In this document: piece after piece, positions 1 through 11,555 of the stretch | How positions within the stretch are numbered: position 1 is the first letter of the stretch | Layout: every line of letters begins with the position of its first letter | Source of the DNA: Lumbricus terrestris | Taxonomy: Eukaryota; Annelida; Clitellata; Crassiclitellata; Lumbricidae | Reading direction: 5' to 3' | Length of the DNA stretch: 64,000 nucleotides | NCBI GenBank assembly: GCA_949752735.1 | Contig: OX457052.1 | Coordinates: 18,028,649 to 18,092,648, forward strand | The notes under the pieces: model-generated | The model's input: only the letters and a program-made list of their open reading frames with translations | What the model was told of the DNA's origin: nothing | Databases searched by the model: none | Program-made: the position numbers and the translations under genes

Positions 1-899
1 ATTGTCCAAGTCACGTACTAGGTAGGCTTTTCGTCTCCACATGTAATTTATTTCTGACATTAGATTAAAATATGCTGATGGCCATTTCAAATATCATAGC
101 TGAGGTTTTTGCAACAGTTCAACGTTTTCTACAGGCTGTTCAACATCCTAATTATTAGTTAAGCAACATAATTGCCATTCTAATCTTGTAAACAGGAAAG
201 GAGCAGCGACTTCTAGTAGTCAATTCTCGCCTACATTAATTTACACTCTTTGTCGATGTGGGTATGTGCTTATAGCGCTCAAGTTTTCTTGGCACCTTTT
301 CTTTCTGGTTAAATTTGTCCCTACAAGATTTTAATAACTTACGACAGAAACAGCGATTAAGTGAGTCTTGAAAGCACTATCTATTTTATTATCCAGTGCA
401 GATAACTAACTAGCTAACGAACACATTCAAGAACTAACGTCATGAACAATGTTCAGAGCAAGGCAGCTCGAATTTACTTGGTGACTCTGAGAATTCTTAA
501 GCGTTCTAAATGTTCTAAGTGCTCTAAAACCAAAGCAGGCAAAATTATCTAGTAGGGCTAAACAAACCTGTTAGTGTCATTGGTCAAAGCAAAGCAGATG
601 GAAGTTAATTTGAAAAAATAAATACACGCGGAAGTGCCTTTTTCAACTTTTCTTCATCTATATATAATATTCCTTTTAATGATTCAATCTGACACACCGC
701 AGAATGATTACAAGTACATGTTATACAAAATACGGCCCACTATAGCACGACGCGCAGGTCTAGGAATACTATTAATACGGGGATACTCTATTTCGTGACA
801 CCGGAACTGATTAGCAGCGTGATATATTATTCAGGTCTACAGTCTATTCTGTAAATTATTCATTCAAGGTCACGCTATCTCCTTTAAATGATTTTACAG
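1..899 (+). other. Presumed intron of gene 0
   Basis: AT-rich sequence upstream of the terminal exon. I see no A, B or stalk exon in it. Confidence 0.5.
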
Positions 900-1048
900 G
901 CATTATTGCTCTGACGTCGATGCTGGGGATTTGCCTTGTGATCATAATCGGTCTCGTCTCGTACATCATCGGCCAAACAGTTCACGAAGAGTTCGAACGT
1001 GACAAACTCCCATGGACCGAGGTCGTAAAACTTCAACATAGGAAGTAA
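900..1048 (+). CDS. Gene 0: terminal transmembrane exon of a PAN-like receptor
   Basis: An acceptor (ttttacag) is followed by a phase-1 exon that reads to TAA at 1046-1048. It encodes a hydrophobic segment of about 20 residues (core LGICLVIIIGLVSYIIG), then a charged tail, TVHEEFERDKLPWTEVVK and a few more residues. The layout matches the TM exons at 26059 and 47379: TM, then a (V/L)(R/H)E(Q/E)E-like juxtamembrane stretch. This is therefore the 3' end of another family member whose ectodomain lies upstream of the window. Unlike its paralogues, the tail ends within the TM exon rather than in a separate exon. Confidence 0.8.
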
Positions 1049-1097
1049 AATCAAGGTAAACGCAACAATATCAGCAGTCTTTTAGCAGCATTCTATC

Positions 1098-1103
1098 AAT
1101 AAA
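1098..1103 (+). other. Poly(A) signal of gene 0
   Basis: AATAAA lies 50 bases after the stop codon, overlapping a second AATAAA. The position fits a short 3' UTR. Confidence 0.6.
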
Positions 1104-1104
1104 T

Positions 1105-1400
1105 AAATCAATCGTAATTTATATAGCGCCCCTTAAAGGTACCTACTCAGAGGCGCTCCCGGCCGAGGTCAAGCGAAAAAACAGTCTTCAACAGTTTGTG
1201 AAATTGAGAAGAGCTTGGGAGGTGTCGCATAGTCAAGGGAAGTCCATTCCAGGTTGTTGGACCAACCACAGAGAATGAACGCCTCTGCATTGTTGCAGAG
1301 CGAGTGAAAGGAACCATTAAGTCACCATGGACAGCAGAGCGCAGTGCGTGGCGGCCTATGCAAGTGGAAAGAGGCTGTAACAAATGCGCTTACAAACAAA
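1105..1400 (-). mobile_element. Non-LTR retrotransposon 3' end (LINE tail)
   Basis: On the - strand a 78-codon frame carries RSFSVVGPTTWNGLPLTMR, typical of the C-terminus of LINE reverse-transcriptase ORFs (R.FSV..P..WN.LP). The 3' tail reads gggagcgcctctgagtag, then ggggcgctatataaat. The same tail ends the SINEs in this window. The fragment is 5'-truncated. Confidence 0.75.
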
Positions 1401-1403
1401 CAA

Positions 1404-1478
1404 ACCGCCTCGTACGAGGATCGAACCCGTGTTCTCCGCGTAACAGGCCTAACCACTCTGCCACTGTGCCTCACTGAT
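1404..1478 (-). mobile_element. tRNA-like SINE head fused to the LINE tail
   Basis: The - strand has an A-box-like GTGGCAGAGTGGTTAG and a B-box GGTTCGATCC with tRNA spacing. The LINE fragment follows directly. It is a tRNA-derived head rather than a working tRNA gene: no acceptor-stem pairing is evident. Confidence 0.55.
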
Positions 1479-1479
1479 T

Positions 1480-2400
1480 GCAGCACTGATCGAATTCGAT
1501 AATAATTATTATTGAATTTATCGACGAGTCCAAAACTAGATTTTACTTGAAAGATCGGAACATAGGCAGATCTCGTATACATTGGATATCATGTGCAATT
1601 CATTTGTTTGTGATTCCCAATTAATTTTTTTAGTTTGTTCTTCAATTTCAGGTCACTTCCGAGAATGCTGAAAAGTCCAAGAGAACCGGTCAACAGAACA
1701 TTTCGTTCCAAATAATGCACTGTATCGTAATAATTGACTTTTTGACAATTCGTAAAGCGCTATGGAATCAAATTAATTATCTGGAAGCGACTGCATAATC
1801 CATTGTGTCGCGGTCAGTGGCGTCCTATGGCGTAGGCTACCGACCGACGAACTATTACGAAAATATGGTTCAAGGAATTAGGTTTCAATCAGAGAAACGA
1901 TTTACGAAACAGTGCTCCTGTTCGTAATAGGTGCTTTGGTAAAAACGGACGCGCTTCTACGTAGGTACATATTTGATGGTATTGCCAGAGAGCGTATTGT
2001 GCACTGTGGTAACCGTCGAATAAAACAAAAATATGTCGCTGCTCATGGCTATTTAATATTTATAGGCTGTCTTCGTTTTAAGGTGGTAAGTTCCAAAAGG
2101 GATTTTACTTGTGATCGATTGCATAAATCCAGTCTCCGGTTGAACCGAAGATGGTGTCAATTGGTCGGTCTAATCAGAACTAAAGTTGGCTAAGCCACAA
2201 CCCGATGCATCTAAACAATATTATGATCAAGCACAGCACTGGCAGCTTCAAATTGAACGCGTTATCATGTGAAAAGTAGATTAAAGATTACAAGAGCGCT
2301 TGTTGAAGGTACCCAAAAGTTTTGCAAATTATAAAGTGTTGCTCATGAATTGGTCATAAACTATCTTACCAATTCATTTGAGGTAGAATTCTAGATTACA
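1480..2400. other. Intergenic, no recognisable gene
   Basis: An open stretch at 1912-2193 has no ATG support, motif or splice context. Nothing else is identifiable. Confidence 0.5.
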
Positions 2401-2730
2401 TAGGGCTGTCCAACCCCTTTGACACCGCGACGCAGTCTTTCTTGAAACCGAAGGTCGCACTGGGAAACTCAAAAGCAGAATCCACAATCCAATGTAGGCC
2501 TAAATAAATTATTGTTTAAGCTGTATTGGAATTTACTATGGAACAATCTTACGAATGCGTTGTGCAAAGAACCTGGATATTTGGTTCACATTGTCAAATA
2601 ATAAGCCATGTTATGAACTTAATATGGCAATGGAAGTAGTCCTGTGATTTGATTGTCATCATTTTAAAAAATTGAGAAATTTCAATAACTGATGTCTGGC
2701 GGTCCGCGAGTAGCAGGTTGGACAGCACTG
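2401..2730. mobile_element. hAT-like MITE with GCTGTCCAACC ends
   Basis: Left end tagggctgtccaacc and right end ggttggacagcactg form an imperfect inverted repeat about 330 bp apart. There is no ORF. A clean target duplication was not found. Confidence 0.55.
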
Positions 2731-2871
2731 ATCTAGAATAGGAAGCAGTAGGGGTAACCTTTGATCGTCTTCTTCAAAGAGGAAATGAATGAGACAGGGA
2801 TCGAATCCAATATTTTCGTAAACAAGGAAAAATAAAATCGTAATTTCAACTTTAGCTGATACTTTTATGTA

Positions 2872-2968
2872 TGTGCACTTGTCATAGCACCTCTTCGAGC
2901 TCCCTACTCAGAGGCGCTCCCGACAACAGCGCGGACACTGCATCGGAGTTTCACACCGAAGAGTCTGA
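2872..2968 (-). mobile_element. SINE fragment (3' half)
   Basis: It matches the complete SINEs at 28428 and 30874 from the gcacttgt...agcgccc tail through ctactcagaggcgctcccg to cggagtttcac. The tRNA-like head is missing. Confidence 0.7.
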
Positions 2969-3061
2969 TAATTATAGACTGTTTAATAGCTTGACACTGA
3001 CAGCTCATAATTTTTTATAAACATTAGTTTGCAATACTGTAGGGTAGTACCCATATTTAAA

Positions 3062-3600
3062 ATTAAGAATTCAAATAACCAGTGCATTTCACAGAACGCT
3101 TCGTACAGCACGAAGCAATTGTTCAACGAAAACAGCTTCCGAGTTATCATGGCAGGTTTTTAAAATTGCAACCAGTTTTTGCAGATCAAACTCCACTGGG
3201 AGCGTTTCCTTTACTATAAAATTTCTTATCTAACAATAACAATGTTATGATCTTAGCTGTATTAGAGTCATGCTCACGGTTTCTGTGTTGATCTCTGGCG
3301 TAGTAGGAAGTTTAGACGTAACAAATTACGTCACTCATTGTGTATTGAAAACACATTTAATTCCATGGCTTCCATGTCACTAATTATGGTGTATAATTTC
3401 TTTACAAAATGTGATTTAATAAAATCATCGTTCATTTTCGCTTTGTTAAAGCGTTTCATCTTGTTTCAAGAATTTCTCAAGGTTGGAAATACACCTGGCA
3501 ATGCTACAAACTTATTTACTAGGAATATGCCGCTGAATAAATTAGTAGGTTATGCCTATGCCACAATGGCCTTGCATGCCTGATGTCTAAACTATTTTGA
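3062..3600. repeat. Duplicated block, copy 1
   Basis: About 540 bp resembling 4252-4790 in the same orientation. Shared landmarks are aattcaaataacc, aaactccactgggag, tttagacgtaacaaatta and the segment from tttcttcacaa to aggaatatgccgct. The small open frames in each copy derive from the duplication and are not convincing genes. Confidence 0.65.
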
Positions 3601-3858
3601 TCGCATAAGACCAGTATTTAATACAGACGTCTCTGGGGGAGGAAGTTTCCCCCAGGAATGACACTTCTTCCCCAGGAAATTTGTTGAGTTGTTAAGTTTA
3701 TGATGTATAAATGATATAATACTAGCCTAATACAAAATATTTGAGTTTCTGCGGTATAGGCCTATGCTTCGATTCACGACACTGCAATAATGCCGTCTCC
3801 TTAACAGACAGTTAAATATCTCGGCAATGACAGCTCAAATATTTTACAAGACTGAAGG

Positions 3859-4229
3859 GCATGGGCGGAGTCTATCGGGGCTAGGGGGATTAAACCCCCA
3901 AGAAGACTGAGATTATTTTTTTACAGTGCAAATGGTGTCTTTTCTCGGGCTTAGCCCCCACCTCAAGAAGGCGCAGACTCAGAAATTTGTTCGTGGAAAA
4001 TGGTTTTGTTCATAAACGCGAAACTTCCGAATGATTAATAAAGGTCATCAACTTTTTTGGCCGGCAAAAAAATTCGTATTTTTTCGGCGAGATTTCAACC
4101 CGAGGACTAAAAAAGTCATTAACTTTTGGGGGGGCCGAGAAAATATTTGTCGGCGCCGCTCGTTCTGAGCCGAGTATCAGCCCAGCAAATTTAGCCTCTC
4201 CAAGAACGGAAACCTTACTCCGCCCATGC
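3859..4229. mobile_element. hAT-like MITE (GGGCGGA family), between the duplicated blocks
   Basis: The ends GCATGGGCGGAGT and ACTCCGCCCATGC are inverted repeats. The interior has the family's 'actaaaaaagtcat-aactttttgg-ggc' motif. No target duplication was found here, unlike other copies. Confidence 0.6.
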
Positions 4230-4251
4230 TCTAGAGCCTAATGGAAATGTA

Positions 4252-4790
4252 AGAATTCAAATAACCGAAGTGTTTCATAGAAAGCTTCTTCATACATGGA
4301 AAAAAAATGTTTAAAAGAATAAGAGCTTCTGCGTTGTCATGCTTAATTTTTTAAAAATTTAATTGCAATCTTTTGCAGGTTAAACTCCACTGGGAGAGTT
4401 TCCTTTAAGCTACTGTAAAATTTCTTATTTAAGCCTAACAATAACAAAATAATTTTAGTTGTATTAGTGTCGTGTTCACGGTTTCTGTAATGATCTCTGG
4501 CGCAGTCAGAAGTTTAGACGTAACAAATTACGTCACTCATTGTGTATTAGAAACATAACTAATTCTACAGCATTCTGTTTAAATAATTATGGTGCATAAT
4601 TTCTTCACAACGTGTGATTTAATAAAATCATCGTTAATTTTCGCTTTGTTAAAACGTTTAATCTTGTTTCAAGGATTTCTCAAGGTTGGAAATATACCCT
4701 GCAATGCTACAAACTTATTTTCTAGGAATATGCCGCTAAATAGATTGGTACGTCTATTGCCACAATTGCCTCGTAAGCCTAACGCCTAAG
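4252..4790. repeat. Duplicated block, copy 2
   Basis: Direct repeat partner of 3062-3600, diverged by substitutions and small indels. Confidence 0.65.
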
Positions 4791-6003
4791 TAATCCAGGC
4801 AATATAGCCTATCTCAAATAATTATACCGTCATCCTGGGCAAGGCCGTAGCAAGGGGTGTTTTGGGTGTTTGAACACCTCCTCAGAAATGCAATAATGTA
4901 AAAATGAAATGATGCACTTACTAGCACATGGTGGGGCGCGGTGGTGTAGTGGGTATGTTCGTGGAAACTAGTGGTCGATTTTTTCGGCCCGACGTGTACT
5001 CACCTCAAAATTTGCCAGAGCAGTCCTGCCAACAGGTGAGTGTTCGGTTCTGCTCCGTTAACAATCGTTAAGTGGCCTCTGCTTCCGAGTTTTTCAAAAG
5101 TCTTTCGCAACTATTGCGAGGCTAAGCGAAATGCTTCTTTGAAGCGTCTCTATGAACACGACTCAAAAGATCAACTCGAATAGGATTTCCGAATAAGTAG
5201 GCTAATGAGCAATTTCATCGTCCTTGTTAATTAAACGGTCAAATACAATCCTAACCAAAATCAGCAATCCCTAAGTTCAGAACCATTTAAATCTTCCCAT
5301 GTGAAACATGGTAAAACATTGGTCAAACGACTTCTTATAAAGCTTTGGCGGAAGAAAAACTCATTCAAGAAACTATACCCGGTGCAATTCCTACGTTGAG
5401 CCTAGCAGGGCAGACGTTTGGGGCCTAATACATTTTATCGTCCAAACCTTGGCCAGCTTAAAGTAATTGGAGAAATATTTCACTGGCTCGAATTGGCTCG
5501 ACTAGAACATGCACTATAACTGATCTTATCCAACCGTTGATGCCATGCCGGATAAATTTCTGTGCACTGCACGTAGCCTAAAGTTCTGCAAGCACATGTA
5601 AATTATTGCACACAAAACGTCAAAATTAGGCCTATTCAAATCAAAAAGACAATATTATTTCGCAAGTCGCAAAAACTTTAATGAAAATACAAAGGACTAA
5701 TATAATAGTTAACAAGACGTCGTGACTTTTAGGTAAGCTTACAAAATAGAAGGCTGCTTATTTCTTTATTGGTTTATAGAAAGGGGAATACTTTTATGAA
5801 TTGTTTATTTTAAACAGCCATGACTAATTTGATCATTGACTTTGCAACATTGCATGTTGCTTTAGCCTGTGATCGACATAGAATATACCAAAGGACTCTA
5901 TGGTTGAACGGCAAATAACATGTGGTTTGGACAGCAGCCGGAGAGAATACCAGGTTTAACTGTCTTCAATTCTTAAATATTGTTTCGTTAAACAAGCTTT
6001 CAG
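4791..6003. other. Intergenic; partial SINE head near 4932
   Basis: The segment at 4932-4960 (gcggtggtgtagtgggtatg) matches the tRNA-like head of the main SINE but diverges directly afterwards. The rest holds nothing recognisable. Confidence 0.45.
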
Positions 6004-6925
6004 ATGTACATTAGGGTGGAGTGAAAAACACGAATTTTAGAAATCGAAATTCCGATAGCAATAAAAAGTTGTCTTATGGTATGGGGTCAAGAAATATCCA
6101 AAAAGTTTTGAAAAATATTAATGTCTTCCTTTGCCCCCAGAGGGCCAAAGTTTCGAAAAATTAGATTTTTTTGAGAAAATTGCAGGTTTTCTTATGAAAT
6201 ATTTTTAGTGTAAAATAATTAACCACCAAGCAATACATCGTTGCAAAGAGCTCTTTAAACTTAGTAAAATCATATCTTAATTTCAAGAATATTCGCATAT
6301 TTGTAGGAGATATTAACTTTTTAAGATACCCCACGTTCGCGACATGCCGCTATGCCTGAAAATGGTAAAACACTAATAACTTTTTTATCCTTTGCGATAT
6401 TTCAACTTGTAATATGTCATTCTATTCAGTTTATGACAGTCTATCTGACGGTGCATTTAAACTTATAAGAATCTTCCATTAAGAATTTCAAAGCTCATGA
6501 AACCCTTCAAAAAAGAGGAAAACTAAAGGAAATGTCCACAGAAATTGCAAAACCTTGAAAAAAGTGTAGATAATTTTTTTACATTGCAGCCTGCAAATGC
6601 ACCACTGACAATTGCAAATGTACCAAAGCCAGAAAGGTTCCAAGAGAGGAACAAGAGTCCTACATGATTAACAGACAATTAGAGTTACGACGATTAGCCG
6701 TCAGGATAAGATTATATCAACTTCACTAAAGAAGCGGCATGATAGAAAGAGAAAGGAGACCATGCGCCTATAATATGTCGTAAACGTCTAGATTTCGTCA
6801 ACGAACAAGCATTAGCAGACAGCAGTGTTAAAAATAATGAAACGGACAGTGAAGTAAAAGTATAGAGTGTAAAATCTTGCCAGAAGATGAATCCAAGGAT
6901 GTGTCTGAAAAGTCAAGACGTATAA

Positions 6926-6927
<2 letters not shown>

Positions 6928-6979
<52 letters not shown>

Positions 6980-6983
6980 CAGC

Positions 6984-7033
<50 letters not shown>

Positions 7034-7140
7034 CAGCAGCAGCAGCAGCAGCTGCAGCAGCAGCAGCAGCAGCAGTAGTAGTAATAATAATAGTAATAAT
7101 AGTAGTAATAATAATAAAAATAATAATAATAATAAGAAGA
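6928..7140. repeat. Compound (AGT)n/(AGC)n/(AAT)n microsatellite
   Basis: About 210 bp of trinucleotide repeats. They create long homopolymeric open frames on both strands that are not genes. Confidence 0.95.
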
Positions 7141-7214
7141 AGAATAATTTTCGTTTAATCAACCATCCGGTTGACAGAACGTAACCGGTTGCAGTGTACA
7201 CTTTATATGCAGTT

Positions 7215-7412
7215 GAAAAAATAAAATTTACAGGAACTCAGATTACAAAATACACAAATCTTAACTATAAGCTTACTCACTTAACAGACAGCTTGCAATA
7301 ATCGGCGCTAATAGCTGCCTACAAAGCTGTCGTCCCATCGGGGGCTCGAATTCGTTTCCTCTCGCACTCTTGGCCAGGGCATTATCCAGTACTCTACCGG
7401 GTATTGGCCTAC
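7215..7412 (-). mobile_element. tRNA-like SINE nested in the foldback element
   Basis: The - strand reads cccggtagagtactggataa (A-box-like) and cgaattcgagcccc (B-box-like), followed by a body that runs toward the AAT/AGT array, which would be its 3' tail. Confidence 0.4.
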
Positions 7413-7438
7413 TTCACAAAATTAATTAAACTAAGCAA

Positions 7439-7849
7439 ATGAGAAAGAGATCGTCAAAGCTTTCAGGACTCTGTGACCGATATGAAACATTGGATAGTGC
7501 AGATGCGGTTATTCCAAATGCTGTACTAGAAGACCTTGGTATTCTTTCACACATCGAATCAAAACGTGTGATCGATCGCTATGAGCCTCGACGTGTGAAA
7601 GAATCACTAGACAGAATGCAATGCAGGAAGTTGAAATTAAGGGATTCAACTGAAACATTGTACTTTGATGGTCGCAAAGATAGAACACTGAAATTAGAAA
7701 AAAAGGCACTCGTTGGAATGCCAAGGTCTTCTAGTGCAGAATTTGGAATAACCGCACCTGCTATATCCGATGTTCCATATCGGTCACAGAGTCGTGACAG
7801 CTTCGACAATCTCTCTCATTTGCTCAGTTTCATTAATGTTGTGAGGTAG
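7439..7849 (+). pseudogene. Transposon-internal open frame, possible transposase remnant
   Basis: A 136-codon frame in the loop of the foldback element. Its first and last thirds are inverted copies of each other, so only the middle is likely to be meaningful. That part contains DSTETLYFDGRKDRTL, which I associate only loosely with uncharacterised invertebrate transposon proteins. No catalytic domain can be assigned. Confidence 0.3.
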
Positions 7850-8778
7850 GCCTATACTATAGGTCTTGACTTTTCTGACACATCCATGGTTTCATCTTCT
7901 GGCAAGATTTTACACTCTATACTGGATTTACTTCACTGTCCTTTTCATTATTTTTAACACTGCTGTCTGCTAATGCTTGTTCGTTGACGAAATCTAGACG
8001 TTTACGACATATTATAGGCGCATGGTCTCCTTTCTCTTTCTATCATGCCGCTTCTTTAGTGAAGTTGATATAATCTTATCCTGACGGCTAATCGTCGTAA
8101 CTCTAATTGTCTGTTAATCATGTAGGACTCTTGTTCCTCTCTTGGAACCTTTCTGGCTTTGGTACATTTGCAATTGTCAGTGGTGCATTTGCAGGCTGCA
8201 ATGTAAAAAAATTATCTACACTTTTTTCAAAGTTTTGCAATTTCTGTGGACATTTCCTTTAGTTTTCCTCTTTTTTGAAGGGTTTCATGAGCTTTGAAAT
8301 TCTTAATGGAAGATTCTTATAAGTTTAAATGCACCGTCAGATAGACTGTCATAAACTGAATAGAATGACATATTACAAGTTGAAATATCGCAAAGGATAA
8401 AAAAGTTATTAGTGTTTTACCATTTTCAGGAATAGCGGCATGTCGCGAACGTGGGGTATCTTAAAAAGTTAATATCTCCTACAAATATGCGAATATTCTT
8501 GAAATTAAGATATGATTTTACTCAGTTTAAAGAGCTCTTTGCAACGATGTATTGCTTGGTGGTTAATTATTTTACACTAAAAATATTTCATAAGAAAACC
8601 TGCAATTTTCTCAAAAAAATCCAATTTTTCGAAACTTTGGCCCTCTGGGGGCAAAGGAAGACATTAATATTTTTCAAAACTTTTTGGATATTTCTTGACC
8701 CCATACCATAAGACAACTTTTTATTGCTATCGGAATTTCGATTTCTAAAATTCGTGTTTTTCACTCCACCCTAATGTA

Positions 8779-9000
8779 CATGGTGGGTAAAAAGTCCCCT
8801 TAGGTTTTTGGCAATATCTTGACCAAAGTAAGAAAAGTGAAAAGTGATATAACTTTTGTTCTGTTTGAAATATTTTGATGAAATCGGGCCTTCATGTGTA
8901 AAAATGAATTGTCTATAAGCCTGTAAAATTTCATTTCGAAATTCTTACTTTTGGTCAAGATATTGGCAAAAAACCTAGAGGTCTTTTTTGACCCACCCTG
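8779..9000. mobile_element. Mariner-like MITE, 222 bp, TA target
   Basis: The ends CATGGTGGGT and ACCCACCCTG are inverted, flanked by TA at 8777-8778 and 9001-9002. Subterminal inverted stretches (ggcaatatcttgaccaaa and its complement) extend the pairing to about 60 bp. A partial second copy is at 16243-16323. Confidence 0.7.
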
Positions 9001-9412
9001 TATAGGTGAATATTCGCGCTTTTCTATAGCGACCACGACAATAATAAGGCCTCAACCCTGCTTATTTTTCAAGTAATGGATCAGGTGAGGCCATTTCCCA
9101 TCTTTCTGACATCCACGGTCCATCCATTTGATTGAATTATTATGATTTTCTTTATCGTTTCTTATTTGTAATTGGCTGCGGTTTGTCAGCGAGAACTCGA
9201 TAAAACGAATAATATGTCATCCTACGCCATGTACCCATCACAGACGAATGAATGGCTGTCATCTCATTATTTTAATGTAGAAACTTGCAAGGACGGTGCA
9301 AACCTGAGATTTTAATCTCTGAATAATATGACAGCATCGGGAAGCGATCCGAATTCCTTTCACATATCCCAGTGATCACTTGTCAGTCGTCGATGTCTGA
9401 AGTGACAATGTG

Positions 9413-9415
<3 letters not shown>

Positions 9416-9478
<63 letters not shown>
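9416..9478. repeat. (TA)n microsatellite
   Basis: About 60 bp of alternating TA, followed by degenerate TATT-rich sequence to about 9570. The rest of 9003-9880 shows nothing recognisable. Confidence 0.95.
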
Positions 9479-9481
<3 letters not shown>

Positions 9482-9881
9482 GGGCCTATATATAGGCTAC
9501 CTATTTATATATTTATATGTATTTATATATATTTATATATTTATTTTTATATAAATATATTTATCTATTTCTCGCCACATTCATATGGAAATTATAATAA
9601 AACTCCAGTTTCAACCAATGGTAAAACAACAACCCTCGCATTAATTTCAAAGACGATAATATTATTATATTCTCATTCACCCATCACACGAAACCTAAAA
9701 TTAACATGCCTTCGCCGCATTATCGCAGGTTGTATTATGTTGTGCTTTGAAATAATTATAAATATTTTATTTTAATTATATAATTACGTTATAGAGTCGT
9801 GCCATAATGCATGAAACTTATTTGTTTATCGTATGCCAACGAATAGTTTGTCTGTGTGCATTCGAGAACAGAGGAATATCG

Positions 9882-9982
9882 TAATTGTCGGAGGAAAGAG
9901 GAACTCAGACGAATTCGCTTCTTCTTTGGCGTCTTTTGTGTCGGCATTGTTCTTGTGGGTCGCCCACACTGGACGTCAGCAG
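9882..9982 (+). CDS. Gene 1: candidate leader (signal-peptide) exon
   Basis: It ends at a donor (gtcagcag|gtcagt). In the phase-1 frame needed by A1 it reads as a basic stretch then a hydrophobic core, RRIRFFFGVFCVGIVLVG. It aligns with the segment at 41785-41893, which sits at the same distance (about 1.2-1.3 kb) upstream of A5. No in-frame ATG lies between the upstream stop and the donor, so the true start may be in an earlier exon. A second frame with an ATG at 9833 is also open but ends in phase 0. The 5' border is unknown. Confidence 0.45.
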
Positions 9983-10010
9983 GTCAGTTAAAATAACGAC
10001 TTGTTTCCAA

Positions 10011-10256
10011 CAGTGGCGTAGCCATGAATTTATTATGGTGGGGGGTTATGGCCTGGCCGGATGCCCTACTTGACACTAACCCAACAGTATTATAGTAAAT
10101 AAAAAGGGAATAAAGTAACAAAGGGAATAAAGCAAGAAAACAATTGTTGCTACAAACAATTGTTTTTTTCTTATTTAAGTGGACAAATAACCTTTTAAAA
10201 AACTTTTTCTAGGCCAATGGGGTTTAACCTCCCGAAGTCTCTTGTCTACGCCACTG
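10011..10256. mobile_element. hAT-like MITE, CAGTGGCGTAG ends
   Basis: Perfect 11-bp inverted ends, flanked by gtttccaa and ctttccaa (7 of 8 match), 28 bp downstream of the gene 1 leader exon. Confidence 0.75.
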
Positions 10257-10511
10257 CTTTCCAATGACAGGTTAATGACAATTAGGTTACTTGGATGAAT
10301 CCTTTAAAGTGCGGAGGCAATGCAAGAGATTCAGACGATAATAAATAAATGAAAATAATTTTGGACAGTAGAGTAAATAGGCATACATATGGTTAGTCCT
10401 ATATAAGCAAATTTAAAAACCGAAAAAAGTCACGAAAAGTAAAAGACGAAAAATTGAGATTTTTCAGGAAATAATAAAAAGCGGGGAAAGATTTTGTAAT
10501 ATTCTGCAGAC

Positions 10512-10696
10512 CAGGGTTTAAAGTGTGAGTGGACGGTCATGGACGGCGTCTATGCACTTATTTTAAAATCTGAACGCCGTCCAGCCACTTATTGGCCAGC
10601 AATGACTGGAATTTGGAAAGATAAGGGGCGTCCAGGCACTTCTTTTGGAAAGATAAGGGGTGTCCAAGCACTTATTTTTCCACACTTTAAGCACTG
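10512..10696. mobile_element. hAT-like MITE with perfect 8-bp target duplication
   Basis: The ends CAGGGTTTAAAGTGTG and CACACTTTAAGCACTG are flanked on both sides by CTGCAGAC. Inside, a segment of about 30 bp (ggaaagataaggggYgtcca) is duplicated in tandem. Confidence 0.8.
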
Positions 10697-10704
10697 CTGC
10701 AGAC

Positions 10705-11272
10705 TAAGCGAACAAGTATTTATTATCTGAGGCGATATACATGTTGTTGGTTTGATCATTTTTGATATATCAATTTGCTATAGGCTAGTCTTGCCCTCTC
10801 AGTAGCACAAATTCTACAAATTGAAAATCCGCAATACAAGAATTAACTTATTTATGATTTCTAATATGATACAAAGTTCTGCTGAAATTTATATTTTGCA
10901 AATTGATCATAAAATTCAACTTGATCGTTTGCTCAGACCAAAATGTTTCCTTTTCAAAGAAATCCATTGCGAATGGTTTCAAATTTTCAAGAAAGATTAA
11001 GGCAAAGAAAGACTATAAAGAATTAGGCTACATAGTGACTCCGCATTGCGCATGCTCCCGCATGTGACAGGGCGATCATTTCAGGTTAAATAAATAAACG
11101 TAGACTATATTCGCTGTATACAGTAAAGTGGCTAAAGGATTTTAAATAAGCCGTTATATCTTCTTGACATTGAGCAACCAAGTGCACGGGCCTACATAGT
11201 AAGTTTCTCAATTAGAATGTTGTCCATAATCATCGATATCTCATATTATATACCCTTCGTTTTATTTTACAG
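10705..11272 (+). other. Gene 1 intron, leader to A1
   Basis: AT-rich, no exon or repeat recognised. Confidence 0.5.
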
Positions 11273-11536
11273 GGGTAGAAATGTGTGAACCTAAACCACG
11301 TTGTTGGAAAAGAACACCAACGAAAGATATAAGTTTTAAGGATGGACAGTTAGTGAAAGGAATTCGCAATGAAACGATGTGTAAGCAGATCTGTTATAAC
11401 AACGAAAACTGCACCGGTATATACTGGGGATTCCAGTCCAGTCTGAATAAAGTCAGCTGCTGGTTTCAAGTGCCCTCACATGGAGACTCTGAAAGTCTTA
11501 CGAACGCCAACAACTGGATTTTCTCGAACTGTACAG
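11273..11536 (+). CDS. Gene 1 exon A1: type-A seven-Cys PAN-like domain
   Basis: Acceptor ttttacag, donor acag|gtacag, phase 1-1, 88 codons. The seven cysteines lie in MCEP, RCWK, MCKQIC (two), NCTG, SCWF and SNCTG. The core CKQICYNNENCTGIYWG is like the central helix-strand part of PAN/apple domains, which are extracellular modules for protein or glycan binding. Sequons NET, NCT and NCT suggest N-glycosylation. It is the membrane-distal domain of the predicted ectodomain. Family assignment is by pattern only. Confidence 0.85.
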
Positions 11537-11555
11537 GTACAGTGATTAGCTTATA

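Larger units (their letters stand above)
6012..8773. mobile_element. Foldback DNA element with ~0.9 kb inverted arms
   Basis: Bases 6012-6921 and 7864-8773 are long, nearly identical inverted repeats; very few differences were seen in the outer 250 bp. The element is flanked by ATGTACAT on both sides (6004-6011, 8774-8781), a palindromic 8-bp candidate target duplication. The middle holds a large trinucleotide array, a tRNA-like SINE and a second nested inverted repeat (about 7431-7556 versus 7716-7838). No complete transposase is visible, so it is probably non-autonomous. The superfamily is not assigned. Confidence 0.8.

Noticed and set aside
6812..7201. Long poly-Leu, poly-Val and poly-Ala frames
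   Set aside because: Products of the AGT/AGC/AAT microsatellite.
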